A DNA stretch of 64,000 nt from Steinernema hermaphroditum (lineage: Eukaryota > Nematoda > Chromadorea > Rhabditida > Steinernematidae): NCBI GenBank assembly GCA_030435675.1, contig CM059621.1:372001-436000 (forward strand), read 5' to 3'. Under the pieces are notes generated by a model. The model was not told where the DNA came from, did not search any database, and was given only the letters and a program-made list of their open reading frames with translations. Positions 1 through 11,266 of this stretch are shown piece by piece. Both the position numbers and the translations under genes were made by a program. Each line of letters starts with the position of its first letter. The stretch's first letter is position 1.

Positions 1-2283
1 GTCACAAATGAAAGCAAATTAAATCAAAATCAGTAAATCAGTAAAAATCTGGATGAGGTCGGCAGTCTACTGATCGTGTTTTTGACAATGCATAAACTGT
101 GCAGCAGGATGTCTGCCACGTTTATGCTTGTGTTGTGATTCTAGGGAGAGCATTGGGGTGAACGTGACGTCATAATGTGCATCATAAATTGATAATGACA
201 CAAGCCACTTTTTGTCGTTCATATCACCTGCCCTATTTTCGACGAAAGCTGGAAATTTTATGGTTGATCTTCAGTTCCAGAAATTAAATGCGAGTATAAG
301 GGAACAAGCGATTGTTGTGAGATTCGATGCAAGAAGTTCATTAAGTAGTGCCCTAGATGGAGGCCACGTTTAAAAGACCTATCTGTACACCTATTTTAAA
401 CAACTAATATCGATCAACTAACAAATAATAGCCCTATAATGCATGTTAAAAAGACCGAGATAAGAGAAGACTGAAAATCAAAAAAGGTTGATTATTACAA
501 TACGCGCTTAACTGTTCAAACTCATCCGGTTCGACACCGGAATAAGTTAGAAGGTGCTGGGTTCGGATCTGACCGCAGGCAAAACTTATATAGAATCAGA
601 CAATGAAATGTATTCCAGAATGTTGTGTCAAGAAAACACGTAAAGGAAAACAGTTTTGCCTGCGGGCGGGCCTAGACCCCGGATCTTTTGACTTAAAGGG
701 ATTGTTCCGGTTTCGAGCCGGGAGTCTATTTCAAATCCTATTTTAAACCATCAAGGTCATTTACCGCTTACAATCACTTCCGGCTTCGGCTTATTCCTCA
801 ACATCAATAGAATTAAATCATTCAATCAAGGAAAAGGAACCGAAGATATCCATTAGTTGAAAGGCCCATCGACCCCTTTTTTCGAGATAGATATATGTTT
901 AAACCATTAGCACTTCCGCAAGAATATTACATAATTTTCAGAACTACATGAGATGCACTATTTCTTATAATCATCATGTCATTTTGGAGAATAATTCATA
1001 GGAACTCTTGCTATAAATGGGCAATCGGTAAATGTTCTGTTATTGTTTTTTTAAGGTATTCGAATTGAATAAGTCAAACAATAGATCATTAGCATTCCAG
1101 CTTGTTTTCTTGAATTGTCATACCGTGATTGTCATCATATAACTTGTCCAACTCAAATCTGGTCCTGTTTTCCATCGTTCGTATCAATAGCAGTCGCGTC
1201 GCTTTCATCAGCGCGACTGCCACCAGCGTCAAACACAATTTTCTCGCATTCGCACACAGACAAGGCACACACAAACTATAGGCGCTGCTGATCTATTGCG
1301 CGCAGCCATACATCTGCCGAATGACCAATTACACCGCCTCGCAGAGTATCGGGTGCAAAGACGCAACGGAACCTCTTCTCTGACCTTTACATTACTTATC
1401 CGAAAAGGACATGTCCAGAAGGGGAAATTATGTCTCCTGAACGTGTCCTTATGGGTTCTCCGAAACACCTTTGGTGACATTAAAGTGCAGCGGACATTTT
1501 ACGAAACGTAAAGCCGTGAAGTGTGTGGATAACTGAGATCACTGCTCGAAGGCGAAGGCAACTGTTTCCGCGGTCAATGACGCAAATTTGAATTTTTTTG
1601 CTGTTTTGAAGGGGCTGTGACAATCGGTCAAAGATGAACATGTGTTAGCTCGCTAAAATTATCAAAACTGTGTTTCATTTCCCATTTCGGTGATCTCAGT
1701 GATCTCGGTTGATCTCAGTATTACTCTCGCTTTTCAACATTCCCTGACACCAACCAAAGCAAAGGTCTGTTTCAAACATCCATCTTATCAAAACATTTCA
1801 ACTCGAGGCATGTCAAGATAGTACAAAACCTATCTTTTGGCGCAAGAAGATTCGTTGATCCCCATTCCAAAGTGTTGCGGCTCGGTTTTCGTGTCCCTAG
1901 TCTAGCCTTGTGACACTGGAATGCGGATCAACAATCATAAAGTTCAAACTTTTTTTTGTTGTTGTTCAAGTTTTGAAAGAATTCCGAGAAACGGTCAAAG
2001 ATGAGCACATGTTGTAAATTTTGATTTAAAGTCAATAACATCCGCCAGACGAGACTCTAAGGTCTGTCGACAGGAGTACCCATCAATCTTGTCGGTGAGA
2101 GTGTAACGCGTTCGATCGTATCTCAAAGAAATCATAATAGTTGGGACAGCCCTTTGACCCTAGGGCACAAAGAACGATCAGGCCGGATTCCAGAATGTTA
2201 CTTCCTTGTACGTCAATCCATCGAGCAAATGTAGTTTTTGTGTGTAAACAAGACACAGCTGAAAAAAAGGCGTCAACCAAAGC
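1..2283. other. Gene-poor AT-rich region, no supported gene
   Basis: No open frame here has a recognisable domain, splice structure or codon pattern that I would defend. The only structure I can support is the degenerate inverted-repeat element listed separately at 523-722. Short poly(T) and poly(A) tracts and scattered frames under 85 codons are what AT-rich noncoding nematode DNA normally shows. Confidence 0.6.
523..722. repeat. Degenerate inverted repeat with tRNA-like B-box arms
   Basis: The two halves are imperfect reverse complements. CCGCAGGCAAAACT at about 573-586 pairs with AGTTTTGCCTGCGG at about 651-664, and the outer arms CCGGTTCGACACCGG and CCGGTTTCGAGCCGG face each other. The left arm contains GGGTTCGGATC, which resembles a pol III B-box (GGTTCGANTCC). 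The same design recurs in much better condition at 32657-32928 and in poorer copies at 55795, 56810-57050 and 58995-59250, so this is an old copy of a dispersed element. Confidence 0.55.
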
Positions 2284-3409
2284 TCAACTGATCCTTCTTT
2301 GACGGCGCATATGCTCGCATATTAACACGTAAAGCGTTTGGGGTGAGCCGCCGGCGGGCGATGGTGACGTCAGGGCCGCGCAAAATGTGTCCTCATAGTG
2401 CCGCTCAGAGTTCTCGCACTCTCCCGCGCCGTGGCCGCCACCGCCGTCGTCGTCGTTGTCTCGGTCGGTCCCGGTCCCCACGCGCTTGGCAACACCACTG
2501 CAAAGAGTAAAGAACGTTGACGCCGTCTCAATTGGGTGGAGCCGACCAGTTCGCCGTCGGGGCTTCACCTCACCTCCGACTCCCTCAGTCGGCTCTTCCA
2601 GTTCGTGTACTGATCGGCGGTGCGTGTGGCCGAAGTGCATTCGAAGGAAGTCCGTCTGGGTCGACAGTTGTGACCAATCCATTGAAGTTCACACTCCCTT
2701 CAGTCCCTTTCCCCTCACTCAAAGTGTCCAAACCCCTTAGTCTACACCCATCATCACCCCAATTGTTGTGACCCCTATTCCTAAATCTAAGCTTTGTTCC
2801 TGTCTACTGGTCCACTTTGAATTTTAAGCCGAAGTTCCTCCCACCATCCCTGTCTAGATCCCTCCGCCCCCCTAAGCCCTCTGTACCATCGACCAATAGA
2901 CTGTCTAATAATCAACCCCTCCCGCGCTGTCTAAACGACCACAATCAGGAAACACAAAGCGGCGGCCCTTATCTGTGCAGTGCCGTGCAAGCAGACAGTC
3001 TAGCAGACAAAAACGTTGCCGAAACGTCTGACTCACGCGGGCTGTAGTCAAAGGAAATTAAGCGACTCCGCCCACCCCGCTCCGTTGCAACCTGCAAAGC
3101 CTCGCCCGTGGCGCAGAATCCTCTCCCTCGCCACCATCACCACCGCCGCACCCTTTCGAAGAAGGCGTCGTGCTGCGGGTGATCAACAATCTGTCGACGT
3201 TGCGCCCCTCTCCGCCCGTCATCTCCGTCGTCGCCGGGCGCCCCTCCGCTGCTCTTTGCTGTTGCTATCGGCCAGCCAGCCAGCCAACGACCACCGCTGA
3301 TTTTGTTGCGGCCGATTGTATCGCAAAAAATCACCCCCGCTGACATCATCTTCGCCATCTTCCGCCGCCATCTTTCGCTGCAGTGCTGCCCCCCATCGAA
3401 GTCGCGAGG
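2284..3409. other. GC-rich block, possible promoter/5' leader region
   Basis: This stretch is markedly richer in G+C and CpG than its flanks (for example 2340-2640 and 3060-3400) and is open in several frames on both strands, as expected for base composition rather than coding. It sits immediately upstream of a small ATG-initiated candidate exon at 3410-3466, so a promoter or 5' leader is the simplest reading. No protein motif was found. Confidence 0.35.
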
Positions 3410-3466
3410 ATGCGTGTGATCGGCAAGGTGAACGCTGATCTCCAAGTGATCTACACACCGGGTCAA
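3410..3466 (+). CDS. Possible first coding exon of an unidentified gene
   Basis: An ATG follows a GC-rich leader and opens a 19-codon exon (MRVIGKVNADLQ..., ending ...YTPGQ). It closes exactly at a codon boundary on a strong donor, GTAAGTGATG. No downstream exon could be matched with confidence. Acceptor-like sites near 4731 and 5613 do not give a frame I trust. The short YTPG-like ending is faintly reminiscent of arrestin-domain N-termini, but that is not enough for a call. It could be chance. Confidence 0.25.
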
Positions 3467-6400
3467 GTAAGTGATGTCGGCCAGAGCACAAAAATCGATT
3501 CTTATCACAAACTATTGTCTCCACGATTCTTCTATTTTTGAGTGTTGGCGCCTTTGTGTGCACTTTGAACTCGCGCTTTGGACGTTTTTTTGCGCACACT
3601 TATCGATTACTGACGGCATGTCGGTGAGAATGTTGCAGTTTCCGCGTTATGTAGTGTGTTTCGGCGCGCCTGTGTCCTTGCATTGGGAATTCGTGGGGAC
3701 TTTCCACTGTTTTTATGCTTTGGAGTTACGTATTTCCATCGAAGGGGCATCGATTTTCAGCTGATATTCGACGATTTGGGGCCTATTATGAAGAACTGTA
3801 AGGTTCGACTTTCGTTTAGGGTAGCGATCAATAGCCTTATTGCTTCTACTGGAAACTATTTTATTCAGATATTCACTTATTGTATTTTTGGGCCTGTATT
3901 ATATTGAGATGAGCTCTAACAGCCCTTTCATCTAGAATGGCTCCAACGAACGATTCGAGCAATTTTTCAATTGTCGGATAAATATCTCTTTAATGCGATG
4001 ACTCCAAAGAACGATCGCACCAGACTTTAGGATTGTTGCTTCCAGTGACCACACAATTCTTGATGGAAATATCCTTTTTTTTCGCCCCCACCAATCCGCA
4101 TATATTGGAATAGAAAAATATGGAAACGGCTGGCTGAGAGATTTTTTTAAATGTGTGTGATTTTGAGTGCTCAAAGAATGGCCTGAAACTGTCATTTAGA
4201 GATATCTTGCATGAGTAAATAAAATGAAATGACCTTAGAACTCTGTACTAGATCCGAACGGATCGATGCTTGTCGTTGTACGGTCGAACGGTCGTTGTAA
4301 ATGAGGCTGAAGGACAGATGCATCCCAAAAACTGATCTGATCCGATTCGTAGCGCAAACTCAGTCAAGGTTATAAGTAAGCCAATAGGAGATATGCTCTT
4401 CATAGACTACGTTGAATCCTTATTCACGTGTCTTCGGAGCTTCTTGGACATTTTTTTCTCTTTGGTTTTTCTTACACCGTTTCTTACAGTTTATTCTGCT
4501 ACTCGCCGGCCCGGGTCTTTCGTTTTTACAAAACCCATTTACCACACCCCTCTCTACAAACGTTTCCTTTATTCGAAATGCAGTTCCTATGACTTTTGAT
4601 CGGTCACCGACGCTCGTGTTTGCTCCGCTTCGTTAGCATAACCGCCGACTTCAACTGATAACAGCGCTCCTCTTGAAACCGGTCGGTTGATAGTGAACGA
4701 GTGGAATCGATTTTCTTTCGTTTTTTTTGCAGTTGCAGAAGAAATTTGTATGCCTCAACCGCTTTGATTTTGTTATGCATTCGCCCATCTTGACCTCTAA
4801 ATGTTCAATTGTGGAATGGCCAAAATCAGTCAATCTAATATATTGTTTTTTTTTCTCTCATTTATTGGCGATTACCTTTGGCTAATCACGCGCTGCAATT
4901 GATTGTCAACAAGACTTCAAAAAAAGAAAGTATTTGTAGACTTTAATCTGATCTGGTTGAGTGGAATTGTAGTCTTCAGTTTATCTTGGAGCCTTCTCGA
5001 ATCGTCCTCGATTTGAAATTTTCTTTTTATCAGTGCTCTGACGTTATGCTTTAATCCTTGTGTTTTGCTTGTACGCATCTTCCGCGTTTCCATCGATCGA
5101 TCGATCACAAGAATGCGCGCCTCTCGGTCTAATTTTGAATCTGATTTGTGATCGCCGTCGCCGTTGTCGTAGAGGTCACCTTCTGTCGATCGCATTTAGT
5201 GCTATTTTTAAATTGATTACATGGTTGTTATAGGGCCTAGGGCACTTTTGAGTGATCTGTCTGGATGCTTTCCGGATTCAGAGAACAGCTGGATCGTCTT
5301 ACATGGATATTGAGACAAAACGATTACCCGAATTCCGTTTTTAAACCGAAATATGTAGCTTATTAAACTGTTCGTTTTGGAATTAGATCTTTCAAGCCTG
5401 ATGTTACAGTTCTTTCCAGTCTCAAAGTACGAGCCATACGTTGACCCAAATCGTGCTCATCGCCCGCCATACCATCATACGTGCATCCTTCACTGACTTG
5501 ATCTTTCTTGAACTAAGCCGCTAATTGGCGCTTCCGACATGGCTCACACCTGGTCGCTAATTGGATCCAATTGTTTGATCTCCTTAACGCCAAGCTAAAT
5601 TGCATAATTGCAGGTTTATCGTGGCGAGACTCAATGGCAGTGTGCGAATCTAATCTTAGTTTCAAATTATTGATTTCAAAAATATGTATTCGAACCTCAA
5701 GCCGTACAGCCTACTGGCGTGGGTATGTCCCGTATAATTAGCCTAATTGTTTACTTCATTTATAATTTATTTTCATCTGTTTTCATCGCGAACTCGCGCT
5801 CTGTGGGGCAGTGAATTGTATTCTCTATTTTGCCCAATCACTACCACAACAAAAAACAAGACCTTTCCAACACAATCGATTGATTTATTCCCAACAGCCG
5901 CAGTTTTCGATCTCACCGCCTATGCGCTTATTTTTCGCTTCCGTCGACGTCCAAAATTTTTATGGGTTGTATTTCACGGAAGTGTAAACACGTCTCCGAT
6001 CGATTACAACGCCACGTGGTGCTGAATTGTGAGCGTTCTCTGAAATAGCGATAAAATCGGTGTTTTTCCGCTTGCCGATCGAGTCGATCGGCACAAGTGT
6101 TTATTGAAGTTTTATAGCTGTCTGGGAGATAAATTATGTGCACACTTTTTTTGTGTCTGGGAAAGTCAATGAAGCCGATACCATATGTTCATATGCAGAA
6201 ATGAGGCTTGCTTTGATCCTGTTTCGGAATCGGTGTTGCCCAGTTCTTTGCTCCATCGAGTCCAAGGTCTTCCCATAGGCATTTTCGCGGGTGGTTACCA
6301 TTTTTCGGGTCAGATTGACCACTTCTCAAAGCTAGTTCGCCATCTTCTAAGCAAAGCTCCATTTTCCTCTAGATGTGCCTTCGCCACCTTGACATGCGAG

Positions 6401-7971
6401 TAAGCTAAATAAACTGTCCATAGGCACAAACTCAAGTGCTTTAGACTAGCTCATCATCTAGAATCCTTGACTTTAAAACAAGGAATACACCTCCCCTACC
6501 ACATACTCACATCCTTATCCGGGTTCGCACCCTGATCTTCCGCTAATCGCACGCTCATCACCACTCGACTTTTCTCATTAGTGCAATCTTATGCATCAAA
6601 TCGTGCGGCCTTCTTGAAAGCACTTTTTGCGCTTCAGCGAGTGGATTTTGCGTATCGATTCAACGCTGCAACGCGTCAAGGACATTTTGGCTAATTGTTG
6701 CGGCGGAGCGAATAATATGGTGCGCATGAAGGAAACGCAGATATGAGGGTATGGCGAACAAGTGATTCCCCGATTTTTGGACACAACTTTTTGGCTTCCG
6801 TTATGTCCGGTTTCCAGAAATCTCTTTAATGTTAAAGTCCAGAATTGACAAATCGGAAGTAAATTTCCGGATCACAGCCCTTACTACTTATAGCCAAAAG
6901 ATCACGTCCGTTCAGCTGCACAAATCCATCAAAACCTGCAACTCGATACCCATTCATAACCCGCGAATGTGCTATTGATGCGTGTGATTACTAACGGTGC
7001 ACTTTGTGTGTGACACATCGGTGAAATATCGCTTCCTTCTCTCGCTGGCGAGGGTGATTTGCATAGATGACGGACGATGGAGTCCAGATAGGGCTGAAAA
7101 CTGAATGTTTGAAGTCAACGGAATATAGGGACAGCCATTGGAGTGCGCAACATTTCTTGTCATTTTTTGTTTATTGTGGCTAATTTGACACTTAGAGAGC
7201 ATATTGAGTTGAATTAAGCCCGGCTCCGGATTTCGGACTAATTTTTGTGGAATCTTTTTATTTGTAAACATACTTCAAGTCAGAGGTCTGAGCTACAATT
7301 GTCACTCAACTCACGAGTTTGTAGCATCTAATGTCTTTTTGACCCGTGCATCACATTTTCTATTCCTCAAAATGTTATGATACTTATACTATATGGCTCG
7401 AGTAGTCTGGGGTCGGTTTCAACTTGTGGTTTTTCGACTCGAAGATAAACTTGTTCAAAATTGTTCTGAGGCCAGCGGTCGCATTCATTGAGCTTTCTAT
7501 ACTTCTGAATTTGATTTCCTGGAAGCTATTTAATCGAAATTTATGGCATGCGCATGTGTTGCATTAAATTGTCTAGCCCATTCCATTTATGACCTGTCCG
7601 GGGACCGCTAAGACTTGTCCAAGTACGTGAGGATGCATAAATGCGAAACTTCCTCGTTTCTATGTTTCTAACAGCTAACTGCGTCTAATTGCTGTCACAA
7701 TCAACGCTTGCAAATTGCCCAATCCTGTCGCATGGCTTTCGTGAGGTCATAAGGGTTATTTATTGCCCTGTCGCGTGCACGGCCCGGATTTGCAGCAACT
7801 TGACTTATGGCGCCAATTGCCAAGACGATAGTGCAAATAATGACTACGTGATAATGGGCTTCGTGCAAATCGCGTACACTTCTGAACGCACCAAACATCT
7901 TACAGCAACCTGTTCTCCTGCAAAGAGACTTAAATCGACCGATTTAGGAGGTTTACTACACCAACGGCGAT
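3467..7971. other. Long intergenic or intronic region, no supported gene
   Basis: No recognisable domain was found. One hydrophilic minus-strand frame at 4917-5195 is listed separately as a weak candidate. A CGATCGATCGATC palindrome occurs near 5093-5106. Near 7701-7898 on the minus strand a short frame has a hydrophobic segment, but it lies in the upstream region of the cysteine synthase gene and has no supporting splice sites. Confidence 0.5.
4917..5195 (-). CDS. Weak candidate: 92-residue hydrophilic protein
   Basis: An ATG-initiated uninterrupted frame of 92 residues is rich in Lys, Arg, Asp and Glu, with an evenly mixed composition in its C-terminal half (KRKFQIEDDSRRLQDKLK), which could form a short charged helix. 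There is no signal peptide, membrane segment or recognised domain, and no splice signals force a longer model. It could be a small gene or chance; the start has a reasonable A-rich context. Unrecognised. Confidence 0.2.
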   Translation of the reverse strand: MRSTEGDLYDNGDGDHKSDSKLDREARILVIDRSMETRKMRTSKTQGLKHNVRALIKRKFQIEDDSRRLQDKLKTTIPLNQIRLKSTNTFFF

Positions 7972-10900
7972 ATGGCTTCCCGCGACTGCATTGCTGAAGA
8001 TGCGTGCCACCTCATCGGAAACACCCCGATGGTCTATCTCCGCAAGGTGGTCGGAAATGCCCCTGCACGTGTTGGTGAGTGGCGATACGGTAATCCCGAG
8101 AGTGAAAACATGGTTTCAGCGGCGAAATGCGAGTACATGAACCCGGCATGCTCGGTGAAGGACCGAATTGGTTACTCAATGGTGATCGAGGCAGAGCGAC
8201 AGGGACAAATCAGGCCGGGGGTGACGACACTTATCGAGCCCACTTCCGGAAATACGGGAATCGCGTTGGCCTTTGTGGCGGCTGTTCGGGGATATCGTCT
8301 TGTGCTGACCATGCCCGCTTCGATGAGCGTGGAAAGAGTAAGTCAGGGAGATGTATGGAAAGCAGTATTAGAAAATATCGCTGCTATTCTTGCCAGTGAA
8401 TTGAACTGAGCCGGGGCCGCCTGATCCAGTCAGAGCCGACTCGATCTGCGCACTTTGATCCAGTCAGAGCTGCGCACCTGATCCAGTCAGAGCCGACTCG
8501 ATCTGCGCACTCTGATGGCCTTTTGTAGGCTGGGGACTACTGCGATTGTTCACGGGCAACAGTGCGAAGAGAGCGCAGACAAAGGGCACGCGGTTTTCTC
8601 TCATCATCTTTGGATTAGGTCCGGCTTGACTTGGCCCAGTTTAGGTGGCTCAGTTCCAATTCACTCTAACAAAATCTTTCAATGGAACATAAAAGAGTCT
8701 TTCATTTGTGTTCCCAGTGATCGGTCGGGTCGTCCACTCGCTCTTTCTGAGGCTGTCTGGGGCCGACTGAGTTGAGTGAGCGGTCGTTTTCGGCCGTCAT
8801 TGTTGGTTGCATAGTGATCGCTTCCGGCTCCCAGAAGGCCTGGAACACCAGGGAGCCGTAGTTCCAACGTCTTGCCAAGAAGCCCGTCACTGCCGCCCGA
8901 CTCCACCCGCGCCGCCAGAGAAGCCGAAGAAGCGTTACAACTCCGAAGTCTGTGCCGCCAGCTGCCTTGATGGTTCCCGGTTTGCCCGTTGTGCTCCACC
9001 GACGCGTTTCGCCCAGATGCCGTTCTTCGCCCGTGCTGCCCGCGGAAGCCGCCGAAGAAGCTTCTCAACTCCGACGTCCGCGCTGCCACCCGAGCTGAAG
9101 ATGGGCTTGCTGTGTTCCACCGTCTCCGGGGTTAACTTTTCGCCTCTCTGATGCCCGCGCACACTGATGGGATCGTCGCCTTCTACTCTGATGCTGTGCC
9201 CTGCGCCGAAGCCAGAAGAAAACCGGCGACTACGGAGTGACAATGTGTTTCTTGTGCATATATATGACGTCTCGCAAGGCGTAAGCCTTAGATACGAGAA
9301 ATAAACTCGTAAACTCGAACATAAAAAAGAAATCGGACGCATAAGGGCGGAGCAGTAACTGATCTCATGGCTGAGTCAATGATCATGAATCTGAACTCTG
9401 CGTTCTATTGAGCGCATGCCAAACATACTAAAAAGTTACCTTAGGACAAGTGAAAAGGCAATGTTCCAGTGTTGAGTGGACTCGAGATTAATCACTGAGT
9501 TTTGGAGGCCATTTCGGTCTGTATTTCTTCATACGATCTATTATTTCTTGCAATTTTTTATGTGAGGATTAATGGAAAGCGATGTAGTTTTCATCAGATC
9601 TCCTCGAACGAAGTTCAGACACTCATCTTCGAGGGCTGTAAGTTGGCAATAGAATATTCCGAGAATGTGGAACAAAACCAAGAGCTTGACCCAACCCCTA
9701 GCTTCATTTTTTATGTGGGCTATTCCGCCGAGACAAACCTGTTTAAGTGAATGTGTCAAGATCAAAAACTGGATGCCTCATACGATCTCTTTTCAGCGGA
9801 CGCTTCTTAAAGCCTACGGCGCAGAGGTCGTGCTTACCGAACCCAGTTTGGGAATGAAAGGAGCCATCCAACGCGCCCAAGAACTGGCCGAGAAGATCCC
9901 AAACGCCTACATCCTCCAACAGTTCGAGAACCCTAACAATCCCAAAATTCACTATAACACTACCGGTCCGGAGATCTGGAAGCAAACGGGTGGCAAAGTG
10001 GACGCCGTTGTGTTTGGAATCGGAACGGGAGGCACCATCACCGGCGCTGGAACATATCTCAAGGAGAAGAACCCGAACGTTCGCGTAAGATTTTGTCTAT
10101 ATTTCACGATGTTTCTGATGAACGATTTCAGATTTTCGCTTGTGAACCCGAAGAGTCAGCCATCTTGAGTGGGCGTCCCGCAGGCCCGCACAAGATCCAG
10201 GGAATCGGAGCTGGCTTCGTTCCTGGTGTCCTGAATACGCAGCTATACGAAGATGTGATTCGAGTGCATTCCGACGAGGCGATCGTAATGGCCAAGCGAA
10301 TGGCTCTGGAAGAGGGTCTTCTATGTGGTGAGTGTTTCGAGGGATCTATAAACAGCAAAATGACCAATCTGTTGTGGGACAGCACAGTAAACTTATTTGC
10401 AAATTTGTACATACAACATTAGGGATACGATCGCTCCAAAACCGGAACAAAGCCGGTTTCAGTCACTAGGCTCAAGGACGCCCAAATCAAAATCTGAAGT
10501 TCTAGGCAGCATCTCTGACTACACTTTTTCAATTTTAAGAATTCCATGTTCCACCCAATGTATTTTTATATGGTTTGCCAGTCCTTTTTATGTAGGTCAA
10601 GTCCGAGACATGCATCGGCTCAGCCGCATATCCGTATCAGTCGTTCAACCGGTTGGCCAACCGACTCATCCGTTGGCTTTGTCGTTTGGGGCTAGCCGAT
10701 CCGTCAACCGGAGCACGAATCGGCTGATCGGCTAAACGATCCGATCCGATGCGTTCCATCTCTGACCAGAAGGTGTGGGCTGGAAAAACCAGGAGGCAAT
10801 TTCTTGATAACATTCGGTCCTTGGAACTAACAACTCTAGGATCGACCCCCCTGGCCACCACCTTCTGACTGTTAGAGGTTTTTTCCGTTTTGATACCGCT

Positions 10901-11148
10901 CCTACAACCATACATGTGTTTTTTCAGGTATTTCAAGTGGAGCCAACGCGGTAGCAGCCATTCGAGTGGCAAACATGCCGGGTATGGAAGGCAAACTGGT
11001 CGTTACCGTATTACCGAGCTTTGGCGAACGATACCTCTCCTCAGCACTCTACAACGACGTCCGCGACGACGCCAGCGGTATGGCCGTCAGCTCGCTGGAG
11101 CAGGACCTTGAGAACCTCAACCTGCACTCTTTCCAAGTGTACGAATGA
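7972..11148 (+). CDS. cysl: Cysteine synthase / O-acetylserine sulfhydrylase-like, PLP enzyme
   Basis: Exons are 7972-8074, 8120-8337, 9797-10084, 10132-10327 and 10928-11148, all with GT-AG borders and compatible phases, giving 341 residues. That is the normal size for nematode CYSL proteins. Hallmarks of the fold-type II PLP family are visible: [10 protein letters not shown] near the N-terminus, ACSVKDR with the Schiff-base lysine, the substrate loop EPTSGNTG, the phosphate-binding [10 protein letters not shown] and the C-terminal GISSGAN. The family uses O-acetylserine or cysteine with sulfide or cyanide, and some nematode members act in H2S and cyanide detoxification or signalling; which activity applies here is not visible. 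Intron 2 (1459 bp) is much larger than the others and carries a GC-rich insertion. A poly(A)-like ATTAAA lies near 11266. Confidence 0.93.
8421..8516. repeat. Short tandem repeat inside cysteine synthase intron 2
   Basis: The unit CTGATCCAGTCAGAGCCGAC, continuing for 14 more bases, occurs at 8421-8454 and again at 8478-8511, separated by a shortened copy (TGATCCAGTCAGAGCTGCGC). The block marks the left end of the GC-rich insertion in the intron. Confidence 0.8.
8517..9354. mobile_element. GC-rich insertion in intron 2, possible solo LTR
   Basis: This part of the intron is far richer in G+C than the normal nematode introns of the same gene. Near its right end it contains AATAAA (GAGAAATAAACTCGTAAACTCG region, about 9294-9316), the layout expected of an LTR with a poly(A) signal. 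A TG...CA bounded segment can be drawn from 8407 to 9354, but the flanking 5-mers match only partly. No gag or pol sequence is present. It could equally be a nonautonomous DNA element or an unrelated insertion. Confidence 0.3.
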
Positions 11149-11266
11149 TCTGTGTTTCCCCCCCCCCTGTTTTTAGGAGTGCACTGTGTGCCCTCCATGT
11201 ACAGATTTTTTTATTTGGTCTTTTTGATGTATAATTGTCAGGAACAGTTTGTATGTGACTGTATTA

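Noticed and set aside
2284..3599. Several frames above 90 codons on both strands
   Set aside because: Overlapping open frames on both strands in a CpG-rich block; no domain, signal peptide or convincing splice structure.
8679..9342. Frames of 110-136 codons on both strands in the cysteine synthase intron
   Set aside because: GC-rich intronic insertion with no domain; openness follows base composition.
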